A DNA stretch of 64,000 nucleotides, from NCBI GenBank assembly GCA_019634165.1, contig JAHQVT010000008.1, positions 186,001 to 250,000 on the forward strand, given 5' to 3'. Under the pieces are notes generated by a model that searched no databases, was not told the DNA's origin, and saw only the letters and a program-made list of their open reading frames with translations. The DNA comes from Rhodospirillales bacterium. GTDB lineage: Bacteria > Pseudomonadota > Alphaproteobacteria > Rhodospirillales > Thalassospiraceae. Both the position numbers and the translations under genes were made by a program. Below, piece by piece: positions 44,652 to 55,014 of the stretch (positions are counted from its first letter, which is position 1; every line of letters starts with the position of its first letter).

Positions 44652-46334
44652 ATGAACTTTTTCAAAAACCTTTCCATTCCCGCCAAGCTGACAAGCTGTT
44701 TTGCTGTGATGATTGCTGTGATCTTGATGGTTGCGGCCGCGGGTATGTTTTCGACGCTAAAGGTAAGCGGTGCGAACGAACAGCGCGACTATCTTTCCGA
44801 ATTCGAACGCGATTACCGTGATTTGGACCGGGCCTATCTTATGGCGCGCCAAGAACTGATTTATTTTTTGACCACCGGCGATCGCGATGGTCTTGAGAGT
44901 TATGGTAGGTCAATTGAGGAAATCGATATTCGCACCGATGTTCTTAAAGGCTACGGTACAATCAGCCCGGATGTCGCGAGCCTGATTGAGCAAATGGATG
45001 CTGCGATTGATCGTTGGGAAGAAATTGCCGGTGAACAAGTTCAACTGATGCGGCATTATCTTACTGTAAACCATGCCCGGGCGATTGAAGCATCGGGTGA
45101 ACCTCGTGAACTTTCTGATCGCGTGAGTATGATTGCAGGCGAACTTGCGAAAAACATTGATGAGCGCGTTCTTGATGTTGAAAGTCAAGTCGAACAGGCG
45201 ATGTGGATTTTCCAGATCACGCTGGGTATTGGCGTCCTATTGTTGATTTCGATGGCAGCGTTGTTTGGTGGTACATTGTCGCGAATGATTGCAACGCCGA
45301 TCCGCAAGATGACCGAAGCCATGGGAAGCCTTGCATCGGGCAATCTTGATATCGAGACCCTTGATATGCAGCGCTCCGACGAAGTTGGTGCGATGGCGAA
45401 GTCGCTTGAAGTGTTCCGTGAAAATGCTCGTGAACGGGCACGTATGGCGGAACAGGAAAAACTTGAAGCTGAACGGCAGGTGCAGCGCAGCAAGCGTATG
45501 GGAGTTCTTGCCGCTGGTTTCGACGAAAAAATTCAGGACGTTCTGAGTTCGGTCAATTCGGCACTTGACGAAGTTCGTTCTGCATCTGAGACATTGAGCT
45601 CGCATGCAGTTCGGGCCAATCAGGATGCTCAGAATGTGGCTGAACAGGCCCATGAATCTTCAACCAACATTGAAACTGTTGCATCGGCAACAGCACAGCT
45701 TTCAGCATCGATTTCGGAAATCTCGTCGCAGATTGCCCGGATTACTGAAATCACCCAGATGGCGGTCGGAGAGACTGAGCGCACCAATGAGCGTGTCGAG
45801 AAACTTAACGAAGCCGCCCAAAGTGTTGGCGAGGTCGTTAATCTGATTAGTGATATCGCCGATCAGACCAACCTTCTGGCCTTGAATGCGACGATTGAAT
45901 CGGCCCGTGCCGGCGAAGCTGGAAAAGGGTTCGCCGTGGTTGCAGGTGAAGTTAAAAACCTTGCATCTCAGACAGTTAAGGCGACCGAGCAAATCACCGC
46001 CAAAATTGCCGAGATGCAAAGCGAAACCGGTGCAGCTTCCGAAGCCGTTCATGGATTTGCCGATACCATTCATAAGATTGACGAATTGATGTCGGTTGTT
46101 GCCAGTGCGGTTGAAGAACAAGGTGCTGCAACCGAAGAAATCTCGCGCAGTGTCGAAGGGGCCGCCAACGGCAATAACGCCATTTCCAGTGCCGTTAAGA
46201 ACGTTGCGGATGCAACCACTGAAAGTGGTGATCTTTCCAATGGTCAGCTTGACAGTGTTGGTAAATTGGCCGCAGCCAATGACGAGCTTCGGACACATGT
46301 AAATGGCTTCCTCGACGACGTTCGTACCGTCTAA
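44652..46334 (+). CDS. Methyl-accepting chemotaxis protein
   Basis: A 560-residue chemoreceptor. TM1 is at about residues 12-32, followed by a helical periplasmic sensor region (about 33-185), TM2 about 187-210, HAMP about 211-265 and the signalling coiled coil. The conserved hairpin tip is [21 protein letters not shown] in shape, with [15 protein letters not shown] after it. There is no C-terminal NWETF pentapeptide. The receptor signals through CheW/CheA. Its sensor region looks like a four-helix bundle, so the ligand may be presented by the co-encoded Cache-like protein. Confidence 0.93.
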   Translation: MNFFKNLSIPAKLTSCFAVMIAVILMVAAAGMFSTLKVSGANEQRDYLSEFERDYRDLDRAYLMARQELIYFLTTGDRDGLESYGRSIEEIDIRTDVLKGYGTISPDVASLIEQMDAAIDRWEEIAGEQVQLMRHYLTVNHARAIEASGEPRELSDRVSMIAGELAKNIDERVLDVESQVEQAMWIFQITLGIGVLLLISMAALFGGTLSRMIATPIRKMTEAMGSLASGNLDIETLDMQRSDEVGAMAKSLEVFRENARERARMAEQEKLEAERQVQRSKRMGVLAAGFDEKIQDVLSSVNSALDEVRSASETLSSHAVRANQDAQNVAEQAHESSTNIETVASATAQLSASISEISSQIARITEITQMAVGETERTNERVEKLNEAAQSVGEVVNLISDIADQTNLLALNATIESARAGEAGKGFAVVAGEVKNLASQTVKATEQITAKIAEMQSETGAASEAVHGFADTIHKIDELMSVVASAVEEQGAATEEISRSVEGAANGNNAISSAVKNVADATTESGDLSNGQLDSVGKLAAANDELRTHVNGFLDDVRTV

Positions 46335-46356
46335 TCGGAAGGCAGATAGTTTTAAA

Positions 46357-46385
46357 AGGCGCGGTGTCAAATCCGCGCCTTTTTT
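46357..46385 (+). terminator. Terminator of the chemoreceptor operon
   Basis: AGGCGCGG pairs with CCGCGCCT around an 8-nt loop, followed by six T residues. Confidence 0.9.
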
Positions 46386-46452
46386 CTGTTCAATCTTATG
46401 TGCAAAGTCCGATATCGGACTTTGCCACGCCGTCAGGCTGGACGGGGATGGT

Positions 46453-47601
46453 TTATTCCTGACGGTATGGGCTGTGCTCGGCCAAGATAAAGTCACGATC
46501 CTGAGTGATGTGGCCTTGTTCTTGACGCAGGAATTGCGCAACAGCACGTCTCAGGCCAGGGTCGTTAATCATGTGGGCAGAGTGGGTAATAACCGGCTCA
46601 TAGCCGCGTTGAATCTTATGTTCGCCTTGCGCACCAGCCTCAACCGTTTTCAAACCATGTTCGATGGCAATATCAATCGCCTGATAATAACAGGTTTCAA
46701 AATGTAAAAGCGGTGTGCGATCTATCGTGCCCCAATTGCGGCCATAAAGCGTTTCTGATCCAATCAGGTTCAAAGCGCCAGCGACCATTTCACCATCATT
46801 AAATGCCGCAACCAGAACCGTTCGATCACGCAACCGTGCATGGAGCAGTTCAAAGAATTCGCGCGTAAGATATGCCTGCCCCCATTTGCGATCCGAAGTG
46901 TCATGATAGAAATGATAAAACCGGTCCCAGTGATGGGATTTAAGGTCATCACCGCGCAGGGCTTCAAACGTATAACCGGCCTCAAGAACCTGTTTGCGTT
47001 CTTTGCGCAGGTTTTTGCGCTTGCGTGAATTCAGAGCCCCCAGAAAATCATCGAAGCTTTGATAATCTCGGTTATGCCAGTGATATTGAATACCGGTCCG
47101 TTTCAGGAATCCGGCATCTTCCATGAGTTGGCTTTCATCATTGCTGCAAAAGGTTACATGCAATGTCGCAATGCCCAGTTGTTCTGGTAGTGCTGCCAAA
47201 CCATTGATCAGGATACGCCGAATGCTATCTGGATCTGGATGATTGGGATCGACCAAAAGGCGTGGACCCGGAACAGGGGAAAAGGGCACGGCAGATTGGA
47301 GCTTTGGATAATATTTCCCTCCGGCGCGCTCATAGGCCTCCGCCCAGCTCCAGTCAAAAACATATTCACCATATGAATGGGCTTTGACATAAAGCGGGAC
47401 AATGCCCGACACAGAACCGTTTTCATCGCTTAAAACCAGATGGAATGGCTGCCAGCCGGTTTGGGCCGTGGTCGAGCCACTATCTTCCATTGCCGATAGG
47501 AAGGCAAAGCTGACAAACGGGTTGTCTGACCCTGCGCATTTGTCCCAATTGGCTTGTCCGATCTTATGGATGTCGGTCACGGTTTTGATTTCGGCAGGCA
47601 A
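46453..47601 (-). CDS. GNAT-family protein, DUF482/FemAB-like
   Basis: A 382-residue cytoplasmic protein of the group once called DUF482 (peptidogalycan biosynthesis-like). Landmarks are NPFVSFAFLSAMEDSG near the N-terminus, VFDWSWAEAYERAGGKYYPKL, NSRKRKNLRKERKQV, GRNWGTIDRTPLLHFETCYYQ in shape and AQGEHKIQRGYEPV. The fold is a double GNAT domain as in FemX and Leu/Phe-tRNA transferases. Substrate is unknown; amino acid transfer from tRNA or acetylation are both possible. It is monocistronic and convergent with the chemoreceptor operon. Confidence 0.85.
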   Translation of the reverse strand: MPAEIKTVTDIHKIGQANWDKCAGSDNPFVSFAFLSAMEDSGSTTAQTGWQPFHLVLSDENGSVSGIVPLYVKAHSYGEYVFDWSWAEAYERAGGKYYPKLQSAVPFSPVPGPRLLVDPNHPDPDSIRRILINGLAALPEQLGIATLHVTFCSNDESQLMEDAGFLKRTGIQYHWHNRDYQSFDDFLGALNSRKRKNLRKERKQVLEAGYTFEALRGDDLKSHHWDRFYHFYHDTSDRKWGQAYLTREFFELLHARLRDRTVLVAAFNDGEMVAGALNLIGSETLYGRNWGTIDRTPLLHFETCYYQAIDIAIEHGLKTVEAGAQGEHKIQRGYEPVITHSAHMINDPGLRRAVAQFLRQEQGHITQDRDFILAEHSPYRQE

Positions 47602-47855
47602 AATACGATCCCCTGATTCGATCCGATACTGGTCTTTGATCTGTGCTTAACCCTTTTGGGGCCTTTGTTTTTGTACGCATTAGCCGGTATATGCGTTCAG
47701 AAGATAGGGGCAATGCACATTTACGCAAGGGAAAGCCTTTGACGGACGCGCTTCAAGGTCCTATTTCATTGGGCCACGGGCCGTAACGGAACGGCCTGAC
47801 AAACGGCTCGGGGATTATCCCGTGTCGCCCCTCGCGAAAAAAAGGATGGTGCGCC

Positions 47856-49097
47856 GTGAACAGCAAACTTTCGTTGGAGAAGGACAAGATCAAGATCGTC
47901 CTGCTCGAAGGTATCCATGAAAACGCTGTAAAGATGTTCAAAGAGGCCGGCTACTCTAATGTCGACCATTACCCTGCTGCGCTCGACGCGGACGAATTAA
48001 AGTCCGTTGTCTCCGATGCGCACTTCTTGGGCATCCGTTCTCGCACCAAACTAACCGAAGAAGTCATTGATGCCGGGACCAAGCTAACCTCTATCGGGTG
48101 TTTCTGTATCGGCACCAATCAGGTTGATCTGACGGCTGCTGCAATGCGCGGTATTCCGGTGTTTAATGCCCCATATTCCAACACCCGTTCGGTTGCCGAG
48201 CTGGTGTTGGGACAAATCATCATGCTGTTGCGTGGTATCCCACAGCGTAATGCTGCTGCCCATGATGGTGGTTGGCTAAAAAATGCCAAGGGTTCTTATG
48301 AAGCACGTGGCAAGACGCTGGGTATCATTGGTTATGGCCATATTGGGACGCAGCTTTCGGTTCTTGCTGAATCTCTTGGCATGAATGTCATTTATTATGA
48401 TGTCATCAACAAGCTTGCGATGGGCAATGCAACGACCTGTAATTCGATGGATGAGTTGCTTGCGAAATCGGATGTTGTTTCGCTGCATGTTCCTGCAAAC
48501 GAGCAGACCAAAAACATGATTACGGCGGCTGAAATTGCCAAGATGAAGCCAGGCGCGCATTTGATTAATGCTGCCCGTGGCAATGTTATTGTGATTGATG
48601 ATCTGGCAGCAGCCCTTGAAAGCGGTCACCTTGCTGGTGCGGCACTTGATGTGTTCCCGGTTGAACCTGCTGGTAAGGACGAGCAGTTCGAAAGCCCGCT
48701 TCGCGGCATGAGCAACGTGATCCTGACCCCGCATATCGGCGGATCAACCCAGGAAGCGCAGGAAAACATCGGGATTGAGGTCGCTGATAAGCTGATCACT
48801 TATTCCGACAATGGATCGACCCTTGGTGCGGTGAACTTCCCTGAAGTCTCACTGCCGGTGAAGGATCGCAGCCATACGCGTTTCTTGCATATTCATCGCA
48901 ACGTGCCGGGCGTTCTGTTGAAAATCAACGACGTGTTCGCGCGTCGTGGTGTGAATATCAGCGGTCAGTATCTTCGTTCAGAAGGCGGGGTTGGCTATGT
49001 GGTTGTCGAAGTCGACGAAGAAATCAAACCGGGTGCAGGTGTTCGTAAAGAACTTGCGTCAATCGAAGGCACGCTGCGTGTTCGTTTCCTGTTCTGA
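47856..49097 (+). CDS. serA: D-3-phosphoglycerate dehydrogenase
   Basis: A 413-residue enzyme for the first step of serine synthesis from 3-phosphoglycerate. It opens with KLSLEKDKIKIVLLEG and runs parallel to E. coli SerA through GCFCIGTNQVDL, NTRSVAELVLG, LGIIGYGHIGTQ (NAD site), LTPHIGGSTQEAQENIG (catalytic histidine) and a C-terminal ACT domain that in E. coli binds serine. The start is GTG at 47856 with AAGGA nine bases upstream. This short type is common in gammaproteobacteria; many alphaproteobacteria have the longer (about 525-residue) form. Confidence 0.95.
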   Translation: MNSKLSLEKDKIKIVLLEGIHENAVKMFKEAGYSNVDHYPAALDADELKSVVSDAHFLGIRSRTKLTEEVIDAGTKLTSIGCFCIGTNQVDLTAAAMRGIPVFNAPYSNTRSVAELVLGQIIMLLRGIPQRNAAAHDGGWLKNAKGSYEARGKTLGIIGYGHIGTQLSVLAESLGMNVIYYDVINKLAMGNATTCNSMDELLAKSDVVSLHVPANEQTKNMITAAEIAKMKPGAHLINAARGNVIVIDDLAAALESGHLAGAALDVFPVEPAGKDEQFESPLRGMSNVILTPHIGGSTQEAQENIGIEVADKLITYSDNGSTLGAVNFPEVSLPVKDRSHTRFLHIHRNVPGVLLKINDVFARRGVNISGQYLRSEGGVGYVVVEVDEEIKPGAGVRKELASIEGTLRVRFLF

Positions 49098-49120
49098 TCT
49101 GATAGGGACCTAAAAAGATA

Positions 49121-49153
49121 AAAGGGCGGGTGCCAGAAGGTGCCCGCCCTTTG
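49121..49153. terminator. Bidirectional terminator between serA and the acetyltransferase gene
   Basis: AAAGGGCGGG pairs with CCCGCCCTTT around a partially paired loop, with T/A-rich flanks. Confidence 0.82.
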
Positions 49154-49181
49154 TTATGTCTTGATCTTATTTGTGGTGGGA

Positions 49182-49664
49182 TCAAAGGTTGCGATACATC
49201 ACCAATGCATCGGTTTCGCCCAATGTCGGGTGCATAAAGGCACCGGGAAGGTGACCGACAATTTCAAAGCCAAGTTTTGGCCAAAGGTGCACGGCTGCTG
49301 CGTTGCTGGCGATCACGAAATTGAACTGCATGGCGCGATATCCAAGTTCTTTGGCACGGACGAGAGAATCTTCGCACATTTGTCGTGCGAACCCCCGGCC
49401 ACTTGCCTTGGGGGATGTCATGTAACCGCAGTTACAGACATGCGACCCGCCGCCGCCTTGGTTTTGCTTGATATAATAGGTGCCAACAATTTCACCGTCT
49501 TCTTCGGCGACCAGTGTGACTTTGTCCTTGGCCATCCAATAAGAGATAACGTCATCATCGCTCATGTTGCTGTCGATGGCATAGGTGTCGCCAGCCCGCA
49601 AAATCGGAGCCACAATTTCAAGAATAGAAGGAATATCGTTTTTCGTTGCGAGACGGATCTGCAT
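49182..49664 (-). CDS. GNAT-family N-acetyltransferase
   Basis: A 160-residue single-domain GNAT protein. Strand VGTYYIKQNQGGGGSHVCNCG precedes the acetyl-CoA loop in SPKASGRGFARQMCEDSL (consensus Q/R-x-x-G-x-G/A). It ends with the conserved N/A-x-x-H-L-W-x-K-L-G-F motif (AAVHLWPKLGFEIVGHLPGAF). The family acetylates amines of amino acids or small toxins; substrate unknown. It is followed after the gap by aat on the same strand. Confidence 0.87.
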   Translation of the reverse strand: MQIRLATKNDIPSILEIVAPILRAGDTYAIDSNMSDDDVISYWMAKDKVTLVAEEDGEIVGTYYIKQNQGGGGSHVCNCGYMTSPKASGRGFARQMCEDSLVRAKELGYRAMQFNFVIASNAAAVHLWPKLGFEIVGHLPGAFMHPTLGETDALVMYRNL

Positions 49665-49741
49665 GTGATGGCTCGTTTGAAAGATAAATGTGTGGGGGTG
49701 CCGAATTTAGGTATCAATCCAGCGTGGCGGGGGTGCGATGA

Positions 49742-50389
49742 TTAACTATCGCTGCCTGACAGGGTTTGTTCAAGGATTTCCGGATCAACCTCAAACGGAA
49801 GGTTTGCCCGTCCGGCTAAAGCCTTGGCGAGTTCATTGCGATACCGCTCACGCGGGATTTCAAGTACGCCAAATTGTTTAAGGTGATCATTCACAAACTG
49901 GGTATCTAGCAAGCTAAACCCACCTTGACGCATTAAGGCGACCAGATGAACAAGGGCAACCTTTGAGGCATTTGTCGCCCGTGAAAACATGCTTTCGCCA
50001 AAGAATGCTTTGCCAAGGCTAACGCCGTACAAGCCGCCGACGAGTTTCCCGTCTTGCCATGCTTCGATTGAATGGGCACATCCCATCTTGTGAAGTTCGC
50101 AATAAGCATCAAGGATATTGTCGTTGATCCATGTGTCATCGCGGCTGTCAGACGGTTCTGCACAGGCGCGAATAACATCGGGGAAAGCACGGTCGACATG
50201 TATTTTATACGTGCCTTTGCGCACAGCCTTTTTCAGGCTGCGGGGCACATGAAATCCATCGAGCGGCAATACTCCACGCCATTCCGGGTCAATCCAATAA
50301 AGGGTTGGATCATCATGGCTTTCGGCCATTGGGAATAGGCCGACGGAATAAGCTCGGATCAACAGATCAGGGGTCAGTTGGTTTGACAT
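49742..50389 (-). CDS. aat: Leucyl/phenylalanyl-tRNA-protein transferase
   Basis: A 215-residue enzyme that adds Leu or Phe from tRNA to N-terminal Lys/Arg of proteins, making ClpS substrates. Motifs are [49 protein letters not shown] and [16 protein letters not shown]. The start at 50389 fits the family N-terminus; the frame continues to 50464 but that part is not conserved. ClpS and ClpA are in the same window. Confidence 0.95.
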   Translation of the reverse strand: MSNQLTPDLLIRAYSVGLFPMAESHDDPTLYWIDPEWRGVLPLDGFHVPRSLKKAVRKGTYKIHVDRAFPDVIRACAEPSDSRDDTWINDNILDAYCELHKMGCAHSIEAWQDGKLVGGLYGVSLGKAFFGESMFSRATNASKVALVHLVALMRQGGFSLLDTQFVNDHLKQFGVLEIPRERYRNELAKALAGRANLPFEVDPEILEQTLSGSDS

Positions 50390-50580
50390 GATCGCAGTAA
50401 TAATTGTTTCAGTCCTGTTATCTGAAGTCAGCTTACATATGAGCAACTCTGCCCATTCACACAAGATCAGAATTCAATCAGATTTGGATAATAGCTTTCT
50501 TTGATTAATGTTTTGGTGGCAGTGCGATGAAATGTCATGGGTTTTGTTCGCATCTGACGCTTAACTGCTATGTGCCGGAT

Positions 50581-50613
50581 AAAAAAAACGGGAACCATTT
50601 GGTTCCCGTTTAA
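50581..50613 (-). terminator. Terminator of the acc operon
   Basis: On the minus strand AAACGGGAACC-AAAT-GGTTCCCGTTT is followed by a T tract. It lies just after the accC stop. Confidence 0.9.
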
Positions 50614-50635
50614 AATCACAACAAGCGATACTCGC

Positions 50636-51976
50636 TTATTTCATGCCCATGAACTTTTCCAGCCAGTGGATGTCATAATCCCCTTTTTGGATGTCCGGAT
50701 TGGCAAGCAATTTTTGATGCAGCGGAATGGTGGTTTTGATGCCGCCAATCGCGTATTCGGCCAGCGCACGGCGCAGGCGCATCATGCATTCTTCACGATC
50801 ACGACCATGAACAATCAGCTTGGCAATCATGCTGTCGTAATAAGGTGGGATCGAATAGCCGGTGTAAATGCCACTATCAACACGAACACCCAGGCCACCC
50901 GGTGCATGATATTCCTTGATCTTGCCCGGTGACGGAATGAATGTTTCCGGGTCCTCGGCATTGATGCGGCATTCAATCGCATGACCGTGGATTTCAAGAT
51001 CTTCCTGCTTGAACGATAATTCAAGGCCTGCTGCAACGCGGATCTGTTCGCGTACAAGGTCAACGCCCGAAATCATTTCAGTGACCGGGTGTTCGACCTG
51101 CAGGCGGGTATTCATTTCGATGAAATAGAACTCACCATTTTCATACAGGAATTCGATCGTCCCGGCATTGCGATAACCCATGCCGATCATGGCATTTGCG
51201 CAGGTGGAACCAATGCGTTCGCGTTCTTCCGGTGTCAGGGTCGGCGAGGGGGCTTCTTCAAGCACCTTCTGGTGACGACGCTGCAAGGAACAATCACGTT
51301 CAAATAAGTGAACAGCATTGCCATGCGTATCGCCAATGACCTGCAATTCTATGTGACGCGGCTTGCCAAGGTACTTTTCCATATAGACCGCAGCATTACC
51401 AAAGTTCTGTAATGCTTCTTTCCGGGTCATGGAAAAAGCTTCTGGAAGGTCTTCGTCGCGTTCAACGACTTTCATGCCGCGACCGCCGCCACCACCCGAT
51501 GCTTTGATCAAGATCGGATAGCCGATGTCTTTGGCGCATTTTTTGGCTTCTTCAACGGTGGTGATTTCACCATCAGAACCCGGAACAACCGGAATGCCAA
51601 GTTTTTCCACAGTTTGTTTTGCGGTGATCTTGTCACCCATCGTGCGGATATGCTCTGGCGTCGGGCCAATGAAGGCAAAGCCATGTTCTTCGACCATTGC
51701 GGCGAAGTCAGCACTTTCCGACAAGAAGCCATATCCCGGATGGATGGCGTTTGCGCCGGTGATTTCAGCAGCCGACAGAATGGCCGGAATATTAAGGTAG
51801 CTGTCTTTGGATGCAGGCGGACCGATACAGACCGATTCGTCAGCAAGACGAACATGCATTGCATTGGCATCCGCGGTGGAGTGCACCGCGACAGTTTTGA
51901 TGCCCATTTCACGGCAGGCGCGCTGAATACGGAGCGCGATTTCGCCGCGATTGGCAATCAGGATTTTGTCGAACAT
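50636..51976 (-). CDS. accC: Acetyl-CoA carboxylase biotin carboxylase
   Basis: A 446-residue ATP-grasp enzyme that carboxylates biotin on AccB with bicarbonate and ATP, starting fatty acid synthesis. Motifs: [30 protein letters not shown] (ATP lid), [31 protein letters not shown] and the [14 protein letters not shown] segment. There is no biotinyl domain; AccB is encoded just upstream, with a 17-bp gap. Confidence 0.97.
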   Translation of the reverse strand: MFDKILIANRGEIALRIQRACREMGIKTVAVHSTADANAMHVRLADESVCIGPPASKDSYLNIPAILSAAEITGANAIHPGYGFLSESADFAAMVEEHGFAFIGPTPEHIRTMGDKITAKQTVEKLGIPVVPGSDGEITTVEEAKKCAKDIGYPILIKASGGGGGRGMKVVERDEDLPEAFSMTRKEALQNFGNAAVYMEKYLGKPRHIELQVIGDTHGNAVHLFERDCSLQRRHQKVLEEAPSPTLTPEERERIGSTCANAMIGMGYRNAGTIEFLYENGEFYFIEMNTRLQVEHPVTEMISGVDLVREQIRVAAGLELSFKQEDLEIHGHAIECRINAEDPETFIPSPGKIKEYHAPGGLGVRVDSGIYTGYSIPPYYDSMIAKLIVHGRDREECMMRLRRALAEYAIGGIKTTIPLHQKLLANPDIQKGDYDIHWLEKFMGMK

Positions 51977-51993
51977 GCGGTTCTTACCCCGGC

Positions 51994-52440
51994 TTATTCA
52001 ATAATGATCAGCGTTTCGTCATATTCGACCGGATGCCCGTCGGTGGCCACGATCTGGGTCACTTTACCGGCTTTCGGCGCGCGGATCGGATTGAATGTTT
52101 TCATCGCTTCAATCAGCATCAGGGTCTGGCCTTCGGTAACGGTCGAACCGACCGAGATGAACGGCGCTGCACCTGGTTCAGGTGCAAAGTAAACCACACC
52201 GACCATCGGGGACTTAACAGAACCCGGATGGGCACCCACATCAGCCGGAGCCGCAGCAGCAGGGGCCGCAACCGGAGCCGCAGCAACCGGGGCAGTAGCC
52301 GGAGCCGCAACCATAGTGCCTTGACGGGCAACGCGAATGCGGTTGTCACCAGCGGCAACTTCAATTTCGGTCAGATTGGTGTCGTCCAGCAGCTCAGCGA
52401 GCTGGCGAATGGCGTCATTGTCGATGTTGAACTTGCTCAT
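51994..52440 (-). CDS. accB: Biotin carboxyl carrier protein of acetyl-CoA carboxylase
   Basis: A 148-residue carrier: N-terminal helix, an Ala/Pro-rich flexible linker (about residues 45-70), and the C-terminal biotinyl domain with K114 in [26 protein letters not shown] is the typical thumb region. It shares an operon with accC and follows a decayed aroQ, preserving the ancestral aroQ-accB-accC order. Confidence 0.96.
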   Translation of the reverse strand: MSKFNIDNDAIRQLAELLDDTNLTEIEVAAGDNRIRVARQGTMVAAPATAPVAAAPVAAPAAAAPADVGAHPGSVKSPMVGVVYFAPEPGAAPFISVGSTVTEGQTLMLIEAMKTFNPIRAPKAGKVTQIVATDGHPVEYDETLIIIE

Positions 52441-52451
52441 TTCGATATCTT

Positions 52452-52877
52452 TTATGATGATGTGTGGATCAATTCGCGCATGGAATCCAGGGCGTGTATA
52501 TAACTCTGGGAGCCACAGCCATAGATCATACCGTTTGCAGCTTTCGAGACGTTTGAGTGTTGTCTAAACGTATCCCGCTTTTGAATATTGGACAGATGGA
52601 CCTCGATCATCGGCAAATCTGATGCCCAAATTGCATCGAAGATCGCAACCGATGTGTGCGTATATGCCTCAGCATTGCAAAGAATGCCAGAATCTTCTTG
52701 TCGGGTGTCCCAAAACAAGTCAACCAAGTCACTTTCTTTGTTGTCTTCATGGCAGATGACAGGCCAAAAAAGTGCTGTGTGGTGTGCTTCACAACGGCCC
52801 TTGATCTTGTGTAATGTCATCTCAGCCTAGACATCCGTTATAGCATATCTCAGCAGCTTCAAGTTTCATCCACCAAA
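52452..52877 (-). pseudogene. aroQ: Decayed type II 3-dehydroquinate dehydratase (aroQ)
   Basis: A 122-codon frame from 52820 covers the C-terminal two thirds of Aro[30 protein letters not shown] and [17 protein letters not shown] match well. Upstream in the same frame, codons reading NLKLL then, in register, TDV-stop-AEMTL line up with the family N-terminus GPNLNLLG..REP.IYG..TL. The TAG at 52829-52827 replaces the catalytic tyrosine, and a TGA sits at the GPN proline. The NHEGE and INPGAYTHTS active-site stretches are also altered ([18 protein letters not shown]). The gene therefore cannot make a normal enzyme; another dehydratase must serve the shikimate pathway. It still sits in the usual place before accB. 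Confidence 0.78.
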
Positions 52878-53034
52878 TTTCGGTGGAATGTCATACCTGA
52901 CCGCTCATGCCCAACATAAGTGGTGTTGCGTTTATAGCACTTTCACGTTTTCAGGCAACGTTAGAACTCTATGCAATATTCCTGCAGATGGTTTACTACT
53001 ATCGGCAGGCAATTGATTAACGTGGGTAAATGTT

Positions 53035-53856
53035 ATGTGGCGTTTTTTAGCCTCTAGACGACTTGTTGTTCTGGGCGGATGCTCAGTTGCGATTGTCGTA
53101 ACGATAGGTGCAACCGCACTAATGGCCACGAGTTGGTATGACGCGGTACAATCCGATACGTTCGCTAAGCTTTCGTCGCCGCTTGTTGATGAGTTAGCCA
53201 AAAAATTAGATATCTCCTACGTAGAAGCTGCACGTGTATTTGTGTTCAAGAATACCGATCACGACATGGAAAGTGATTGGTATCATGCACACGCAGAAGA
53301 TTTACCTTACGTTTTAGAGCAATTGTACAAAACGGCGATCGGCGATGTTGATTCGGAGCGGCCGGATCTTGCATGTGGGTGGCGAGTTAAGGCTATGCAA
53401 AGCCTCTTGGATGCTAAGGAGATCAAATCTGACACGATATATCTGTACAACGACACTGGCTCGGACCCTAACCAAGGAAGTCATGTTGTTATCGAGGCAG
53501 ATAACCCTGAAACAGGTCGCCTTGAAGTGCATGACGTTGACTTCAATGTGAAATACTTGCGCCGAGACGGAGCAACTGCCTCTCTCCATGACTTGATGAC
53601 GGAAGACGTCCCCACAAGTTTTGATATCTGCGATGAGAAAGGGTGTTTCTCCGAAAGAGTGATGAAAACGACCGTGGCTCAGAATGATTACTACAAAGGT
53701 GTTTACTATCGTGATCGGGATGTTTTTGTTCTCAATCGCGCAAAATTTGATGTGGACAAGACATTTATAATCCATCGAATTCGCGGCGATGAGGTAATGG
53801 ACGTCTATGATTATTTCAACTACATATATCCGGATGCACCGATAGTAGAATTTTAA
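53035..53856 (+). CDS. Membrane-anchored transglutaminase-like protein of unknown role
   Basis: A 273-residue protein with one N-terminal membrane anchor (about residues 8-32) and an exported domain. A Cys-His-Asp set spaced as in transglutaminase-like proteases is visible: C114 in [15 protein letters not shown]150 in [10 protein letters not shown] and D167 in LEVHDVDFN. The match is by motif only and the flanks are not familiar. Base composition is more AT-rich than its neighbours. It lies between the decayed aroQ and thiSG; the thiSG start is 15 bp after its stop, so they may be transcribed together although unrelated in function. Confidence 0.68.
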   Translation: MWRFLASRRLVVLGGCSVAIVVTIGATALMATSWYDAVQSDTFAKLSSPLVDELAKKLDISYVEAARVFVFKNTDHDMESDWYHAHAEDLPYVLEQLYKTAIGDVDSERPDLACGWRVKAMQSLLDAKEIKSDTIYLYNDTGSDPNQGSHVVIEADNPETGRLEVHDVDFNVKYLRRDGATASLHDLMTEDVPTSFDICDEKGCFSERVMKTTVAQNDYYKGVYYRDRDVFVLNRAKFDVDKTFIIHRIRGDEVMDVYDYFNYIYPDAPIVEF

Positions 53857-53870
53857 AACGTTGGACAATA

Positions 53871-54872
53871 ATGAATATCGAATTAAACGGTGAGTGTTTC
53901 GTTCCGGAAGCCAATGTTTCCACTGTTTTGAATTTGCTTGAATCGTTAGGAATTCCATCGACCAAGGTTGCAGTTGAACGCAATCTCGAAATCGTTCCGA
54001 AAACGGCCTATGGCGAAACGCTGCTGGTTGATGGCGACAAATTTGAAATCGTCCATTTCATCGGTGGTGGCTCGCAGGAAGCCGATCTTGCTTCTGCGCA
54101 AGATGACGATGGGTTTGTTATTGCGGGCAAAAAGTTTTCGTCTCGTTTGCTGGTTGGGACCGGAAAATACAAGGATTTCGAAGAAACCCGTGTTGCGATT
54201 GAAACGTCGGGTGCCGAAATTGTCACAGTTGCTGTGCGCCGGGTGAATTTGACCGATCCGAACCAGCCAATGCTGGTCGATTATGTCGATCCCAAGAAAT
54301 ACACTTATTTGCCCAACACGGCGGGCTGTTTTACCGCTGATGATGCTGTTCGGACTTTGCGCTTGGCCCGTGAAGCAGGTGGTTGGAATTTGGTGAAGCT
54401 TGAAGTTCTGGGGGATCAGGCAACGCTTTATCCCAATATGCCCGAAACCCTTCTTGCCGCCGAAGCTCTGATTAAGGATGGCTTTGATGTCATGGTGTAT
54501 TGCAGCGATGATCCCATTCAGGCAAAGATGCTTGAAGATATGGGCTGCTGCGCGATCATGCCATTGGGATCTTTGATTGGCTCAGGCATGGGGATTCTTA
54601 ATCCGGTGAATATCGCGCTGATCAAACAGAACGCCAAGGTGCCGGTTCTGGTTGATGCCGGTGTCGGTACGGCTTCAGATGCAGCAGTTGCGATGGAACT
54701 TGGCTGTGACGGGGTTCTAATGAATACGGCAATCGCTGGGGCAAAAGACCCGATCCGCATGGCACGCGCTATGAAGCATGCAATCATTGCCGGACGTGAA
54801 TCGTTCCTGGCCGGGCGGATGCCAAAAAAACAGTATGCTGATCCATCTTCGCCGTTGGCCGGGATTATCTAA
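53871..54872 (+). CDS. thiSG: Fused sulfur carrier ThiS and thiazole synthase ThiG
   Basis: A 333-residue fusion. Residues 1-67 are a ThiS domain (ubiquitin-like, ending [10 protein letters not shown]). After a linker of about 15 residues, the rest is Thi[35 protein letters not shown] with the Schiff-base lysine, [12 protein letters not shown] and [14 protein letters not shown]. ThiG builds the thiazole of thiamine using the thiocarboxylate at the C-terminal glycine of ThiS. Here that GG is followed directly by SQEAD, so the carrier cannot be charged unless cut, or works differently. Such fusions occur in Rhodospirillales annotations. Other thi genes are not in the window. Confidence 0.93.
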   Translation: MNIELNGECFVPEANVSTVLNLLESLGIPSTKVAVERNLEIVPKTAYGETLLVDGDKFEIVHFIGGGSQEADLASAQDDDGFVIAGKKFSSRLLVGTGKYKDFEETRVAIETSGAEIVTVAVRRVNLTDPNQPMLVDYVDPKKYTYLPNTAGCFTADDAVRTLRLAREAGGWNLVKLEVLGDQATLYPNMPETLLAAEALIKDGFDVMVYCSDDPIQAKMLEDMGCCAIMPLGSLIGSGMGILNPVNIALIKQNAKVPVLVDAGVGTASDAAVAMELGCDGVLMNTAIAGAKDPIRMARAMKHAIIAGRESFLAGRMPKKQYADPSSPLAGII

Positions 54873-54900
54873 GCATCAATTTGACGCGATAATCGTTTAA

Positions 54901-54944
54901 AACACAGGGCCGTTTCATATTCGAAACGGCCCTGTGTTGTTTTT
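54901..54944 (+). terminator. Terminator of thiSG
   Basis: AACACAGGGCCGTTTC pairs perfectly with GAAACGGCCCTGTGTT, followed by a T tract. Confidence 0.93.
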
Positions 54945-55014
54945 AGTGGTGTTTGTTGTCTTTCCGAAACAGTGCGACTGCAAAAGTAGTCCGTTTCAGC
55001 AGGCACGTTGCAAA

